64,000 bases of DNA from contig NZ_CP126238.1 in assembly GCF_044792555.1 (NCBI RefSeq), positions 2,604,001-2,668,000 on the forward strand. The letters run 5' to 3'. This document shows, piece after piece, positions 7,911 to 15,695 of the stretch. The translations under genes and the position numbers were made by a program. Position 1 is the first letter of the stretch. Every line of letters starts with the position of its first letter. The DNA comes from Alicycliphilus denitrificans_A (GTDB lineage Bacteria; Pseudomonadota; Gammaproteobacteria; Burkholderiales; Burkholderiaceae_C). The notes under the pieces were generated by a model. That model was not told the origin of the DNA. It saw only the letters and a list, made by a program, of their open reading frames with translations, and did no database searches.

Positions 7911-8440
7911 CTGAATCGTTCCGGCTTTCGAGGAGGCTACGTGGTTAAAGTAGTCGCCTCCACACAGGCTTGTGCGATGGCTTGATCGCTGAAGTATTTT
8001 GCTTCAGCTTCTGCAGGTGGGATGTTGCCAATGGGCTCAAGCAGGCGCTGGGTGTTGAACCAGTGCACCCACTCGAGGGCGGCCAGCTCCAGCTGCTGGC
8101 GTGACTGCCACGGCCCCAAGCGCTTGATGACCTCGGTTTTGTACAGCCCGTTGATCGTCTCGGCCAATGCGTTGTCAAAGGCATCGCCCGTGGAGCCCAC
8201 CGAGGCAGCAACGCCCGCTGCATGCAGCCGCTGGCTGTAGCGCAGTGACAGGTACTGCGCTCCCCTATCTCCGTGATGCGTGAGCATGCCCGGCTCGGGC
8301 TGGCGCGCGTGCAGTGCCTGCTCCAGTGCATCGAGTACGAAGTCCGTCGTCATGCTGGCACTCGTCTGCCAGCCGACGATGCGCCGGGCAAAGGCGTCGG
8401 TGACGAAGGCCACGTAAAGCCACCCCTGCCAGGTGGACAC
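7911..8440 (-). mobile_element. IS3-family insertion sequence remnant
   Basis: The right part of an IS3-type element. It keeps the transposase 3' half and, beyond its stop, a terminal-repeat-like end (plus strand CTGAATCGTTCCGGCTTTCG, positions 7911-7930) plus a stem GAGGCTAC/GTAG-CGCCTC around the stop codon. The left half, including orfA, the first part of orfB and the left inverted repeat, is missing. No target duplication can be defined. The flank at 7746-7910 shows no recognisable gene. Confidence 0.75.
7937..8440 (-). pseudogene. IS3-family transposase, C-terminal fragment
   Basis: The 167-codon open frame encodes the end of the DDE integrase core: STWQGWLYVAFVTDAFARRI, the second catalytic Asp in HHGDRGAQYLS (normally HHSDRGxQY) and the Glu in DNALAETINGLYK. 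The first catalytic Asp, which in homologues lies in a TDLTYV block just before STWQG, is lost because homology stops abruptly at the left break. It cannot be an active transposase. No Shine-Dalgarno site was seen for the apparent GTG start. Confidence 0.85.
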
Positions 8441-8728
8441 TCCTGTTCATGACGGCTTTACCGTCAGGGGTCAGGAGACCTGCTGATGCCTGGAAAGCCG
8501 CATGAAACAAGCTTTCCAGAGGAGTGATTTACCGTCAAAGACCGATTTGGTCTCGATAGTAAACAAGGAGGTCTTAATCCGACCTCCGGTTTCTACCGTC
8601 ACCTCTACCGTCAATCCGTTTCGCTGCCCGGCGATAGTCACCGATAGCTGCCGTGACGTATTTCCTTTGAAATCAATACGTTATGTCGGATTTTCGATAG
8701 CTGGCGATAGTCCCCGAAGGACCTGATT
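8440..8728. other. Iteron/hairpin cluster abutting guaA 3' end (island attachment scar?)
   Basis: This 289-bp non-coding, lower-GC stretch ends at the guaA stop. It holds four direct copies of TACCGTCA (8459, 8530, 8594, 8606) and five of CGATAG (8554, 8632, 8642, 8695, 8705), the last four as two pairs spaced exactly 10 bp. Inverted repeats: CTCCTG/CAGGAG (8440-8445/8472-8477) enclosing TGACGG/CCGTCA; TGGAAAGC/GCTTTCCA (8491/8511); GGAGGTC/GACCTCC (8567/8581); ACGTATT/AATACGT around 8655-8681. The guaA 3' end is a known integration site for genomic islands, so these may be recombinase arm-type sites. No integrase gene remains. Confidence 0.55.
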
Positions 8729-10345
8729 TCACTCCCACTCGATCGTCGCTGGTGGCTTGCTGGAAACGTCATAGGTCACACGGTTGATACCGCGCACCTC
8801 ATTGATGATGCGTCCCGAAACCTTTTTCAGCAGGCTGTAGGGCAGCTCGGCCCAGTCGGCGGTCATGAAGTCGCTGGTCTGCACCGCGCGCAGCGCCACC
8901 ACGTAATCGTAGGTTCGGCCGTCGCCCATCACGCCCACGCTTTTCACGGGCAGGAAGACGGTGAAGGCCTGGCTGGTCAGGTCGTACCAGCTCTTGCCCG
9001 TCGCCGGGTCGATGCAGGCGCGCAGTTCCTCGATGAAGACGGCGTCGGCGCGGCGCAGCAGGTCGGCGTATTCCTTTTTCACCTCGCCCAGGATGCGCAC
9101 ACCCAGGCCGGGACCCGGGAAAGGATGGCGGTAGACCATTTCGCGCGGCAGATCCAGGGCCACACCAAGTTCGCGCACCTCGTCCTTGAACAGGTCGCGC
9201 AGCGGTTCGAGCAGTTTCAGGCCCAGTTGCTCGGGCAAACCGCCGACGTTGTGATGGCTCTTGATGGTGACGGCCTTCTTGGACTTGGCGCCGCCCGACT
9301 CGATCACGTCGGGATAGATGGTGCCCTGCGCCAGGAAGGTGGCGCCCTTGTGGCCGCCGCCCGCAGCCTTGAGCTTGGCAGCCTCGGCCTTGAACACGTC
9401 GACGAACAAGCCGCCGATGATCTTGCGCTTCTGCTCGGGTTCGGAGACGCCCGCCAGTTTGGAGAGGAACAATTCCGACGCATCGACGCGAATCACCTTT
9501 GCATGCAGCTTGCCCTCGAACATGTCCATGACCATGTCGCCCTCGTTGAGGCGCAAGAGGCCATGGTCGACAAACACGCAGGTCAGCTGGTCGCCGATGG
9601 CGCGATGGATCAGCGCGGCGGCCACGCTGGAATCCACGCCACCGGACAGGCCCAAGATCACCTCTTCGTCACCCACCTGGGCGCGTATGGCTTCGACGGC
9701 CTCGGCGATATGATCCTTCATGACCCAATCTGGCCTGGCGGCACAAATACCCAGGACAAAGCGCTCCAGCAGCGCCCGTCCCTGCACGGTGTGCGTGACC
9801 TCCGGGTGGAACTGCACGGCATAAAAGTGCCGCACCTCGTCGGCCATGCCCGCGATAGGGCAGGAGGGCGTGGAAGCCATGAGCTTGAACCCCGGTGGCA
9901 GCCCGGTAACCTTGTCGCCATGGCTCATCCAGACCTTGAGCATGCCGTAGCCCTCGGGCGTGGCGAAGTCCTCGATGCCCTTGAGCAGCTCGGTATGTCC
10001 ATGTGCACGCACCTCGGCGTAGCCGAATTCACGGGTGTGGCTACCTTCCACCTTGCCTCCCAATTGATTGGCCATGGTCTGCATGCCGTAGCAGATGCCG
10101 AGTACCGGGATCCCCAGTTCGTACACCGCCTCCGGAGCCTTGTCATCCACCTCGTACACACTGGCGTGGCTGCCTGAAAGAATCACACCCTTGAGCCTGC
10201 CATCAGCCGCAAAGGAGCGTACCCATTCACTACTGACGTCGCAGGGATGGACCTCGCAGTACACATGGGCCTCGCGCACGCGCCGCGCGATGAGCTGGGT
10301 GACCTGGGAGCCGAAGTCGAGGATGAGGATCTTGTCGTGTTGCAT
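8729..10345 (-). CDS. guaA: GMP synthase (glutamine-hydrolysing)
   Basis: Converts XMP to GMP with glutamine and ATP. The 538-residue protein has an N-terminal class I glutamine amidotransferase domain (nucleophile in GICYGMQ near residue 85, later FHPEVTHT), the ATP-pyrophosphatase PP-loop LGLSGGVDSSVAA near residue 235, and the dimerisation domain ending TYDVSSKPPATIEWE. Downstream of guaB on the same strand, with a hairpin between them. Its 3' end adjoins repeat-rich foreign-looking DNA, yet the coding sequence is complete. Confidence 0.97.
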   Translation of the reverse strand: MQHDKILILDFGSQVTQLIARRVREAHVYCEVHPCDVSSEWVRSFAADGRLKGVILSGSHASVYEVDDKAPEAVYELGIPVLGICYGMQTMANQLGGKVEGSHTREFGYAEVRAHGHTELLKGIEDFATPEGYGMLKVWMSHGDKVTGLPPGFKLMASTPSCPIAGMADEVRHFYAVQFHPEVTHTVQGRALLERFVLGICAARPDWVMKDHIAEAVEAIRAQVGDEEVILGLSGGVDSSVAAALIHRAIGDQLTCVFVDHGLLRLNEGDMVMDMFEGKLHAKVIRVDASELFLSKLAGVSEPEQKRKIIGGLFVDVFKAEAAKLKAAGGGHKGATFLAQGTIYPDVIESGGAKSKKAVTIKSHHNVGGLPEQLGLKLLEPLRDLFKDEVRELGVALDLPREMVYRHPFPGPGLGVRILGEVKKEYADLLRRADAVFIEELRACIDPATGKSWYDLTSQAFTVFLPVKSVGVMGDGRTYDYVVALRAVQTSDFMTADWAELPYSLLKKVSGRIINEVRGINRVTYDVSSKPPATIEWE

Positions 10346-10374
10346 GATGGAGCGACAGGGTCAGGAAAAGACAA

Positions 10375-10407
10375 AGGCCCGAACGCCTTGAAAATGGGTT
10401 CGGGCCT
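10375..10407 (-). terminator. Hairpin between guaB and guaA
   Basis: Perfect ten-base arms AGGCCCGAAC/GTTCGGGCCT with a 13-base loop, followed on the minus strand by the T-rich TTGTCTTTT. It lies between guaB and guaA and looks like a leaky terminator or processing hairpin that would lower guaA expression relative to guaB. The T-run is interrupted, so termination may be partial. Confidence 0.55.
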
Positions 10408-10422
10408 GCGGTGCGCCGGGGT

Positions 10423-11898
10423 TCAATCGGCGCGGTAGTTGGGGGCTTCCTTGGTGATCTGCACGTCGTGGACGTGGCTCTCGCGGATGCCAGCTGCGGT
10501 GATCTCGACGAACTCGGCCTTGTCGTTCATCTCGGCAATCGTCGCGCAGCCGCAGTAACCCATGGCGGCACGCACGCCACCGGCCATCTGGAAGACGATG
10601 GAGACCATCGAGCCCTTGTAGGGCACGCGGCCTTCGATGCCTTCGGGCACCAGTTTGTCGGCATTGGGGTTGCCGGTGGTTGCTTCCTGGAAGTAGCGGT
10701 CGGCGCTGCCCTGCTGCATGGCGCCGATCGACCCCATGCCGCGGTAGCTCTTGTAGCTGCGGCCCTGGTACAGGATGACCTCGCCCGGAGCTTCCTCGGT
10801 ACCGGCGAACATGCCGCCCATCATGATGGTGGAGGCGCCGGCCGCGATGGCCTTGGCGATGTCGCCCGAGAAGCGGATACCGCCATCGGCGATCAACGGC
10901 ACGCCCGTGCCCTTGAGCGCGGTAGCGACGCTGTCAATGGCCATGATCTGCGGCACGCCCACACCGGCGACGATGCGCGTGGTGCAAATCGACCCAGGGC
11001 CGATGCCGACCTTGACCGCGTCCGCACCGGCCTCGACCAGCGCCAGCGCCGCAGCGCCGGTGGCGATGTTGCCGCCGATGACATCCACCTGGGGGTAGTT
11101 CTGCTTGACCCAGCGCACGCGCTCGATCACGCCCTTGCTGTGGCCGTGCGCGGTATCGACCACGATGGCGTCCACACCGGCCTTGACCAGCAGCGCGACG
11201 CGCTCCTCGGTGCCCACGCCCACGCCCACGGCGGCGGCCACGCGCAGGCGGCCCTCGCTGTCGCGCGCGGCGTTGGGGAAGGTGGTCTGCTTGTTGATGT
11301 CCTTAACGGTGATCAGACCCTTCAACTCAAAGGCGTCGTTCACCACCAGCAGGCGCTCCAGCTTATGCTTGTTGAGCAGCGCCTTGGCCTGCGCCGGGCT
11401 GGTGTGGTCTTTTTCGTTGACGGTGATGAGCTTCTCGCGCGGCGTCATGATCTGGCTGACCTTGACGTCGTAACGCGTCTCAAAGCGCACGTCGCGGCTG
11501 GTGACGATGCCGATGACCTTGCCGCCGTCGCATACCGGAAAGCCCGAGATACCGAGGTTTTCCGACAGCTCCAGCACCTGCAGCACCGTGTGCTCGGGCG
11601 TGATGACCACAGGGTCATGCACCACGCCGGATTCGTGGCGCTTGACTTTGGAAACCTCGGCGGCCTGCTGCTCGGCCGTCATGTTCTTGTGGATGACGCC
11701 TATGCCGCCCTCCTGCGCGATGGCGATCGCCAGGCGCGCCTCGGTCACGGTGTCCATGGCGGCGGACACGAGAGGCAGGTTGAGCTGGATATTGCGCGTG
11801 AAGCGCGTGGCAAGAGAGGTGTCCTTGGGCAGGACCTGGGAGTACGCTGGCACCAGCAACACATCGTCGAAGGTGAGCGCTTTTCCGAGAAGGCGCAT
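10423..11898 (-). CDS. guaB: Inosine-5'-monophosphate dehydrogenase
   Basis: NAD-dependent oxidation of IMP to XMP, committed step of GMP synthesis. The 491-residue protein starts MRLLGKALTFDDVLLVPAYS, has two CBS domains between roughly residues 95 and 205, and the catalytic loop GIGPGSICTTRIVAGVGVPQ with the active-site Cys, followed by the flap near YKSYRGMGS. The ATG at 11896-11898 matches the family start; 13 further in-frame codons upstream were rejected. First gene of guaBA. Confidence 0.97.
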   Translation of the reverse strand: MRLLGKALTFDDVLLVPAYSQVLPKDTSLATRFTRNIQLNLPLVSAAMDTVTEARLAIAIAQEGGIGVIHKNMTAEQQAAEVSKVKRHESGVVHDPVVITPEHTVLQVLELSENLGISGFPVCDGGKVIGIVTSRDVRFETRYDVKVSQIMTPREKLITVNEKDHTSPAQAKALLNKHKLERLLVVNDAFELKGLITVKDINKQTTFPNAARDSEGRLRVAAAVGVGVGTEERVALLVKAGVDAIVVDTAHGHSKGVIERVRWVKQNYPQVDVIGGNIATGAAALALVEAGADAVKVGIGPGSICTTRIVAGVGVPQIMAIDSVATALKGTGVPLIADGGIRFSGDIAKAIAAGASTIMMGGMFAGTEEAPGEVILYQGRSYKSYRGMGSIGAMQQGSADRYFQEATTGNPNADKLVPEGIEGRVPYKGSMVSIVFQMAGGVRAAMGYCGCATIAEMNDKAEFVEITAAGIRESHVHDVQITKEAPNYRAD

Positions 11899-12013
11899 GT
11901 GAAAGCTCCAAAAAAAGGATTGTACCCGGGTCGGCACTGGTCACCGGTGACAGGGATTCACGCACTGCCCGCCCGCTGGCCGGCACGCGATGCCCCCCGC
12001 TACACTCGCTTGC

Positions 12014-12508
12014 ATGAAATGGCACAAGCTTCTTCTTCTGGCGCTGGCCGGCTTCTGGTCCACTGCTGCCCTGGCCCAATGGCAATGGATGGATAAGGAC
12101 GGGCGCAAGGTATTCAGCGACCGGCCGCCTCCGCAGGACGTTCCCGAGAAAAACATCCTCAAGCAACCCCATATGGCAAGCCAGCCGCAACCTGTGGCAG
12201 CGACCACAAGTGCCGACACCCCCACCGCCACGCCAGCCCCCCCCGGCCTTGGCAAGGACAAGCGGCTCGAAGAGAACAAGGCCAATGCAGAGGCCGCCGA
12301 GGCCGTCAAGAAAAAGGCCGACGAGGAACGCCAGGCCAAGGTGCGCGCCGACAACTGCGCGCGCGCCAAGCGCGCCAAGGCCCAGCTGGCCGAGGGTCAA
12401 TTGGTGAGTCAAGTCAACGCCAAGGGCGAGCGCAGCTTCATGGACGATGCCACCCGCGCGGCCGAGCTGCGCCGGGCCGACGAGATCATCGCCTCAGACT
12501 GTCAATAG
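12014..12508 (+). CDS. DUF4124 domain-containing periplasmic protein
   Basis: A 164-residue exported protein: signal peptide KWHKLLLLALAGFWSTAALA, then the DUF4124 core QWQWMDKDGRKVFSDRPPPQDVPEKNI, and a charged Ala/Lys-rich helical C-terminus. The DUF4124 W-x-W-x-D-x-x-G-x-x-x-F/Y-S-D-x-P pattern is clear. Function is unknown; such proteins are common and often multicopy in betaproteobacteria. It is divergent from guaB and overlaps the convergent rnfH end by seven bases. Confidence 0.82.
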   Translation: MKWHKLLLLALAGFWSTAALAQWQWMDKDGRKVFSDRPPPQDVPEKNILKQPHMASQPQPVAATTSADTPTATPAPPGLGKDKRLEENKANAEAAEAVKKKADEERQAKVRADNCARAKRAKAQLAEGQLVSQVNAKGERSFMDDATRAAELRRADEIIASDCQ

Positions 12509-12840
12509 CCGGGCTTGGCCCCCGGCCGGCGCTTGGCAAACAATCCCGCCGCGCGTGCGCCCTGGGTTTTGAAGCGCTGGCGTCGCGCCAGCTTGGGATC
12601 AACGATCAAGGGGCGGCAGCATTCCACGCGGTCGCCATCACGCAGGGGCTCGGTCACCGGCACCACCCTACCCCAGATGCCGCAGACCAGCTCGTCACCC
12701 TGCACACTGAGAAGGCAGGCGCGCAATGCCTCGGCCACCGTGGCTCCCGCGGGCAGCTGCAGGGGCCACTCCTGCGCCTGGCCCGGCTGCAGCGATGCGG
12801 CCACGGTGATATGCAGTACCGCCCCTGCACCTTCAGCCAT
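12502..12840 (-). CDS. rnfH: RnfH family ubiquitin-fold protein
   Basis: A 112-residue beta-grasp protein of the RnfH/YfjF family: QEWPLQLPAGATVAEALRAC, VCGIWGRVVPVTEPLRDGDR and VECCRPLIVDPKLARRQR are the usual blocks, the last nearly invariant. The start is the ATG at 12838-12840, inside the ratA stop region (eight-base overlap), so it is translationally coupled to ratA. The C-terminal tail after KLARRQRFK is basic and variable. Role is unproven; RatA-RnfH pairing is standard. Confidence 0.9.
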   Translation of the reverse strand: MAEGAGAVLHITVAASLQPGQAQEWPLQLPAGATVAEALRACLLSVQGDELVCGIWGRVVPVTEPLRDGDRVECCRPLIVDPKLARRQRFKTQGARAAGLFAKRRPGAKPGY

Positions 12841-13273
12841 AAACCTGCTCTGCCCTTTTGATGAAGGCGTCCACAAAGGTCGCGGCAATGCGGTCGAACA
12901 CCGGGCCTACCAGGGCGGCCAGCGGCCTGCTGTCAAAGCCATAGTGCAGCTGCAGCTCCACCTTGCAGGCACGCTGCGTGCCGTCGCCCACGGGGTGAAA
13001 GTGCCAGTCCCCGTCGAGCTTGGAAAACGGGCCTTCGACCAGCTCCATCTTCACGCGCCGGCCCTGCTCATGCGTGTTGCGCGTGATGAAGGACTTGCGC
13101 ATTCCCCCCAGGGAGATGCCAACCTCGGCCTTCATGCTGTGCGCATCGCTTTCCAGGACGGTGGCGTGATCGCACCAGGGCAAGAATTCCGGGTACTTGG
13201 TCACGTCCGTCACCAGGGCGAACATTTCTTCGGGGCTGTACCAGATGAGGACGGATTTGTTGACTTTTTTCAT
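12833..13273 (-). CDS. ratA: RatA family START/COQ10-like protein
   Basis: A 146-residue polyketide-cyclase/START-fold protein of the RatA (YfjG)/Coq10 family. Typical blocks: KSVLIWYSPEEMFALVTDV, YPEFLPWCDHATVLE, FITRNTHEQGRRVKMEL and DGDWHFHPVG. In E. coli RatA was reported to affect 70S ribosome assembly; homologues bind ubiquinone. The ATG at 13271-13273 was chosen over an earlier frame start since MKKVNKSV matches family starts. Divergent from smpB, an arrangement common in proteobacteria. Confidence 0.9.
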   Translation of the reverse strand: MKKVNKSVLIWYSPEEMFALVTDVTKYPEFLPWCDHATVLESDAHSMKAEVGISLGGMRKSFITRNTHEQGRRVKMELVEGPFSKLDGDWHFHPVGDGTQRACKVELQLHYGFDSRPLAALVGPVFDRIAATFVDAFIKRAEQVYG

Positions 13274-13363
13274 GGGGACGGGGCGCCTAGAATGGCGAGC
13301 GCGAGACGACAACGATTGTAGGGAGGCCTTGGAACTCCCGGTTTGCGCCGCACCTGAAAGACC

Positions 13364-13837
13364 ATGGCCAAGAAACCCGATACATCGTCACGCATTGCCG
13401 ACAACAAGAAGGCTGCATACAACTATTTCTTCGAGGAGCGCCACGAGGCCGGCATGGTGTTGCACGGCTGGGAGGTGAAGGCGCTGCGCGAGGGCAAGGT
13501 GCAGCTCACCGACGGCTACGTGGTCATCAAGGATGGCGAGCTGTTCCTGATCGGCTGCCAGATCAACCCGCTCAAGACCGCCTCCACCCACGTCAACCCG
13601 GACGCCACGCGCATCAAGAAGCTGCTGCTGCACAAGGACGAGATCCGCCGCCTCATTGGCAAGGTGGAGCAGAAAGGCTACACCCTGGTACCGTTGAATC
13701 TGCACTGGAAGGATGGCCGAGCGAAGTGCGACATCGCCCTGGCCAAGGGCAAGGCCGAGCATGACAAGCGCGACACCATCAAGGAGCGCGAGGGCAAGCG
13801 CGAGGTGGAGCGCGTCATGAAGAGCCGCCACCGCTGA
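13364..13837 (+). CDS. smpB: SsrA-binding protein
   Basis: Partner of tmRNA in ribosome rescue, 157 residues. Starts with RIADNKKAAYNYFFEERHEA, has GWEVKALREGKVQLTDGYV and INPLKTASTHVNPDATRIKK, and ends in the basic tail KREVERVMKSRHR that enters the mRNA channel. Divergent from ratA. The tmRNA gene itself is not in this window. Confidence 0.97.
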   Translation: MAKKPDTSSRIADNKKAAYNYFFEERHEAGMVLHGWEVKALREGKVQLTDGYVVIKDGELFLIGCQINPLKTASTHVNPDATRIKKLLLHKDEIRRLIGKVEQKGYTLVPLNLHWKDGRAKCDIALAKGKAEHDKRDTIKEREGKREVERVMKSRHR

Positions 13838-13937
13838 CCGTTTTTTGTGCGGGGCATGGAATAAATGCCCGTGCAACGGTGTTTGTCGCAGCGTCCGGCC
13901 GTAATTTCGTGCGGCCGGCGCCTCAACGGAGAACACC

Positions 13938-14303
13938 ATGACCCAACTCAGTTCCTTGCTCGCCGCGCTGGCCCTGGCCGGCTGCTACTCCATGTCACAC
14001 GCACAGGTCAGCACCCAGGGCGGCGTCCTTGTCGGCCCCAATGGCATGACGCTCTACATCTTCGACAAGGACATGGCCGACAGCGGCAAATCGGCCTGCA
14101 ACGGCACCTGCGCCACCAACTGGCCACCACTGACCGGCATGGCGGCACCCAGCGGCGACGGTTACAGCCTGATCCAGCGCGACGATGGCACCAAGCAGAT
14201 AGCCTACAAGGGCAAGCCGCTGTACTACTGGATCAAGGACACCAAGCCCGGGGACAAGACTGGTGACGGCGTGAACAACGTGTGGCACACCGCCACGCCA
14301 TGA
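13938..14303 (+). CDS. Secreted COG4315-type repeat protein (YxFxxD motif), probable lipoprotein
   Basis: A 121-residue exported protein with a lipobox-like LALAGC at residues 11-16. It carries the COG4315 repeats: GMTLYIFDKDMADSGKSACN followed by GTCATNWPPL, and IAYKGKPLYYWIKDTKPGD near the C-terminus. Such proteins are often encoded beside ECF sigma/anti-sigma pairs, as here (13 bp before the sigma factor), which suggests it is the regulon target or a sensor component in the envelope. Molecular activity unknown. Confidence 0.8.
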   Translation: MTQLSSLLAALALAGCYSMSHAQVSTQGGVLVGPNGMTLYIFDKDMADSGKSACNGTCATNWPPLTGMAAPSGDGYSLIQRDDGTKQIAYKGKPLYYWIKDTKPGDKTGDGVNNVWHTATP

Positions 14304-14316
14304 CCCCGGCACGACC

Positions 14317-14841
14317 ATGAACCGCGCCCAGATCGTGGATCAACTGCCCGGGCTGCGCCGCTATGCGCGCGCGCTCACCGGCGACCCCTGGGCAGCCGAT
14401 GATCTGGTGCAGGACACACTGGAGCGTGCCTGCCGCAAATGGTTGCTGTGGCGCAGCGGCAGCGACCTGCGCGCCTGGCTGTTCACGCTGATGCACAACC
14501 TCTACCTGAACCAGCGCCGCGGCCTGATCGCGCTGCAAACACTGGACAGCGAAATGCTGGCCACGCTGGCGGGCACGGATGGCGTGGCGTGCGACACCGC
14601 CATCGACCTCGACCGCTGCCTGCAGCGCCTGCCGGCCGAGCAGCGCGCCGTGCTGCTGCTGGTGACGCTGGAGGACATGGCCTACGCCGACGTAGCCCGA
14701 ATCCTGGGGATACCCGTGGGCACGGTGATGTCGCGCCTGTCGCGGGCCCGCGGCCGCATGCGCGAGCTGATGGAGCTGGCGCCGGCCCATGCGCCCCACG
14801 CCAACACAGCACGGCCCACCCCCCTGAAACGCATGAAGTGA
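14317..14841 (+). CDS. ECF-family RNA polymerase sigma factor
   Basis: A 174-residue sigma-70 family ECF factor. Region 2 spans about residues 10-72 (WAADDLVQDTLERACRKW, then LRAWLFTLMHNLYLNQRR) and region 4 about residues 105-155 (LPAEQRAVLLLVTLEDMAYA, then ILGIPVGTVMSRLSRARG). It lies between the COG4315-type gene and a membrane anti-sigma gene whose GTG start overlaps its stop, so it is probably held inactive at the membrane. The signal is not evident. Confidence 0.92.
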   Translation: MNRAQIVDQLPGLRRYARALTGDPWAADDLVQDTLERACRKWLLWRSGSDLRAWLFTLMHNLYLNQRRGLIALQTLDSEMLATLAGTDGVACDTAIDLDRCLQRLPAEQRAVLLLVTLEDMAYADVARILGIPVGTVMSRLSRARGRMRELMELAPAHAPHANTARPTPLKRMK

Positions 14842-15695
14842 CCACCTCTGCGCCGATGCCCACCATGAACTCTTCCCACCCTCCCCTCCCGGACGATTCC
14901 GACCTGCACGCCATGGTGGACTGCCGCCTGCCGCCCGAGGATGCCGAACGGCTGCGCGCCAGCCTTGCCCCCGCGGCACAGGAGGAGGCGAACGCCTGGG
15001 CACAGCAGCGCGCGTTGCTGCAGACATTACACGGGGACTGGCTGGAGCGCCCCCTGCCCGAGGTCCTGCGTCAGGCAGCGGGCAGGCTGCAGGACACGCA
15101 TGCCGCGCGCCGGCGCTGGGCTACCTGGGGCGGCATGGCCGCCGGCTGGCTGCTGGCCTTCGGCCTGGGCTGGGGCCTGCATGGGTCATGGAGCGACGGA
15201 GCCACACTGGCCGCGACTGCGTCGCCGCCCCTGCTGTTTGCGCAGCAGGCCACCGTGGCTCACGCGGTCTATCAGCCGGAACAGCGCCACCCCGTCGAGG
15301 TGGCGGCTGCGCAGCAGGAGCATCTGGTGCAGTGGCTGTCCAAGCGCCTGGCACGCCCGCTCGCGGTGCCGCATTTGCAGCAGCAGGGTTTCGAGCTGGT
15401 AGGTGGGCGCCTGCTGCCCGGTGGCAGTGGTGCCCGCGCCCAGTTCATGTACCAGAATGCCGCCGGCACGCGCATCACCCTGTACCTGGGCGCACTCGAC
15501 GATGCACAGGCCGAGGCCTTCCAGTTCTACGACAAGGGAGCAGTATCGAGTTTTTACTGGGTGGAGCGCGGTTTTGGCTACGCGCTCAGCGGCGAAATGC
15601 CGCGCCCGGCGCTGCAGGCGCTGGCCACGGCCGTGTACCGACAGCTCAGCGCAGCGCCGCCAATGGGTGCGCATGCGCCGGCCAAGGGCTCCTGA
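14838..15695 (+). CDS. Transmembrane anti-sigma factor
   Basis: A 285-residue protein coupled to the sigma gene by a GTGA overlap (a later ATG at 14856 is an alternative start). The N-terminal cytoplasmic part (LHAMVDCRLPPEDAERLRAS) resembles the anti-sigma helices of such proteins, followed by one membrane helix, WGGMAAGWLLAFGLGWGLHG, near residues 97-116, and a periplasmic domain of about 165 residues. No HxxxCxxC zinc motif is present. The last 50 bp overlap the convergent hydratase gene. Confidence 0.8.
   Translation: MTTSAPMPTMNSSHPPLPDDSDLHAMVDCRLPPEDAERLRASLAPAAQEEANAWAQQRALLQTLHGDWLERPLPEVLRQAAGRLQDTHAARRRWATWGGMAAGWLLAFGLGWGLHGSWSDGATLAATASPPLLFAQQATVAHAVYQPEQRHPVEVAAAQQEHLVQWLSKRLARPLAVPHLQQQGFELVGGRLLPGGSGARAQFMYQNAAGTRITLYLGALDDAQAEAFQFYDKGAVSSFYWVERGFGYALSGEMPRPALQALATAVYRQLSAAPPMGAHAPAKGS

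Noticed and set aside
8459..8613. CRISPR-like array from TACCGTCA repeats
   Set aside because: Repeats are only eight bases and irregularly spaced; no spacer/repeat architecture and no cas genes.
8502..8726. Plus-strand 74-codon frame in the guaA scar
   Set aside because: Made of the direct and inverted repeats, no ribosome site, no family likeness.
11940..11951. GTCACCGGTGAC palindrome in the guaB upstream region as an operator
   Set aside because: Twelve-base GC-rich palindromes are common at this base composition and nothing else supports it.
10411..12096. Long plus-strand frame opposite guaB
   Set aside because: Antisense shadow of guaB; no family likeness.
13858..13895. ECF-type promoter (GGAATAAA ... 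CGTC) upstream of the COG4315-type gene
   Set aside because: Spacing between the blocks is too long for ECF promoters; the GGAATAA lies in the loop of a GGGCAT/ATGCCC hairpin after smpB.
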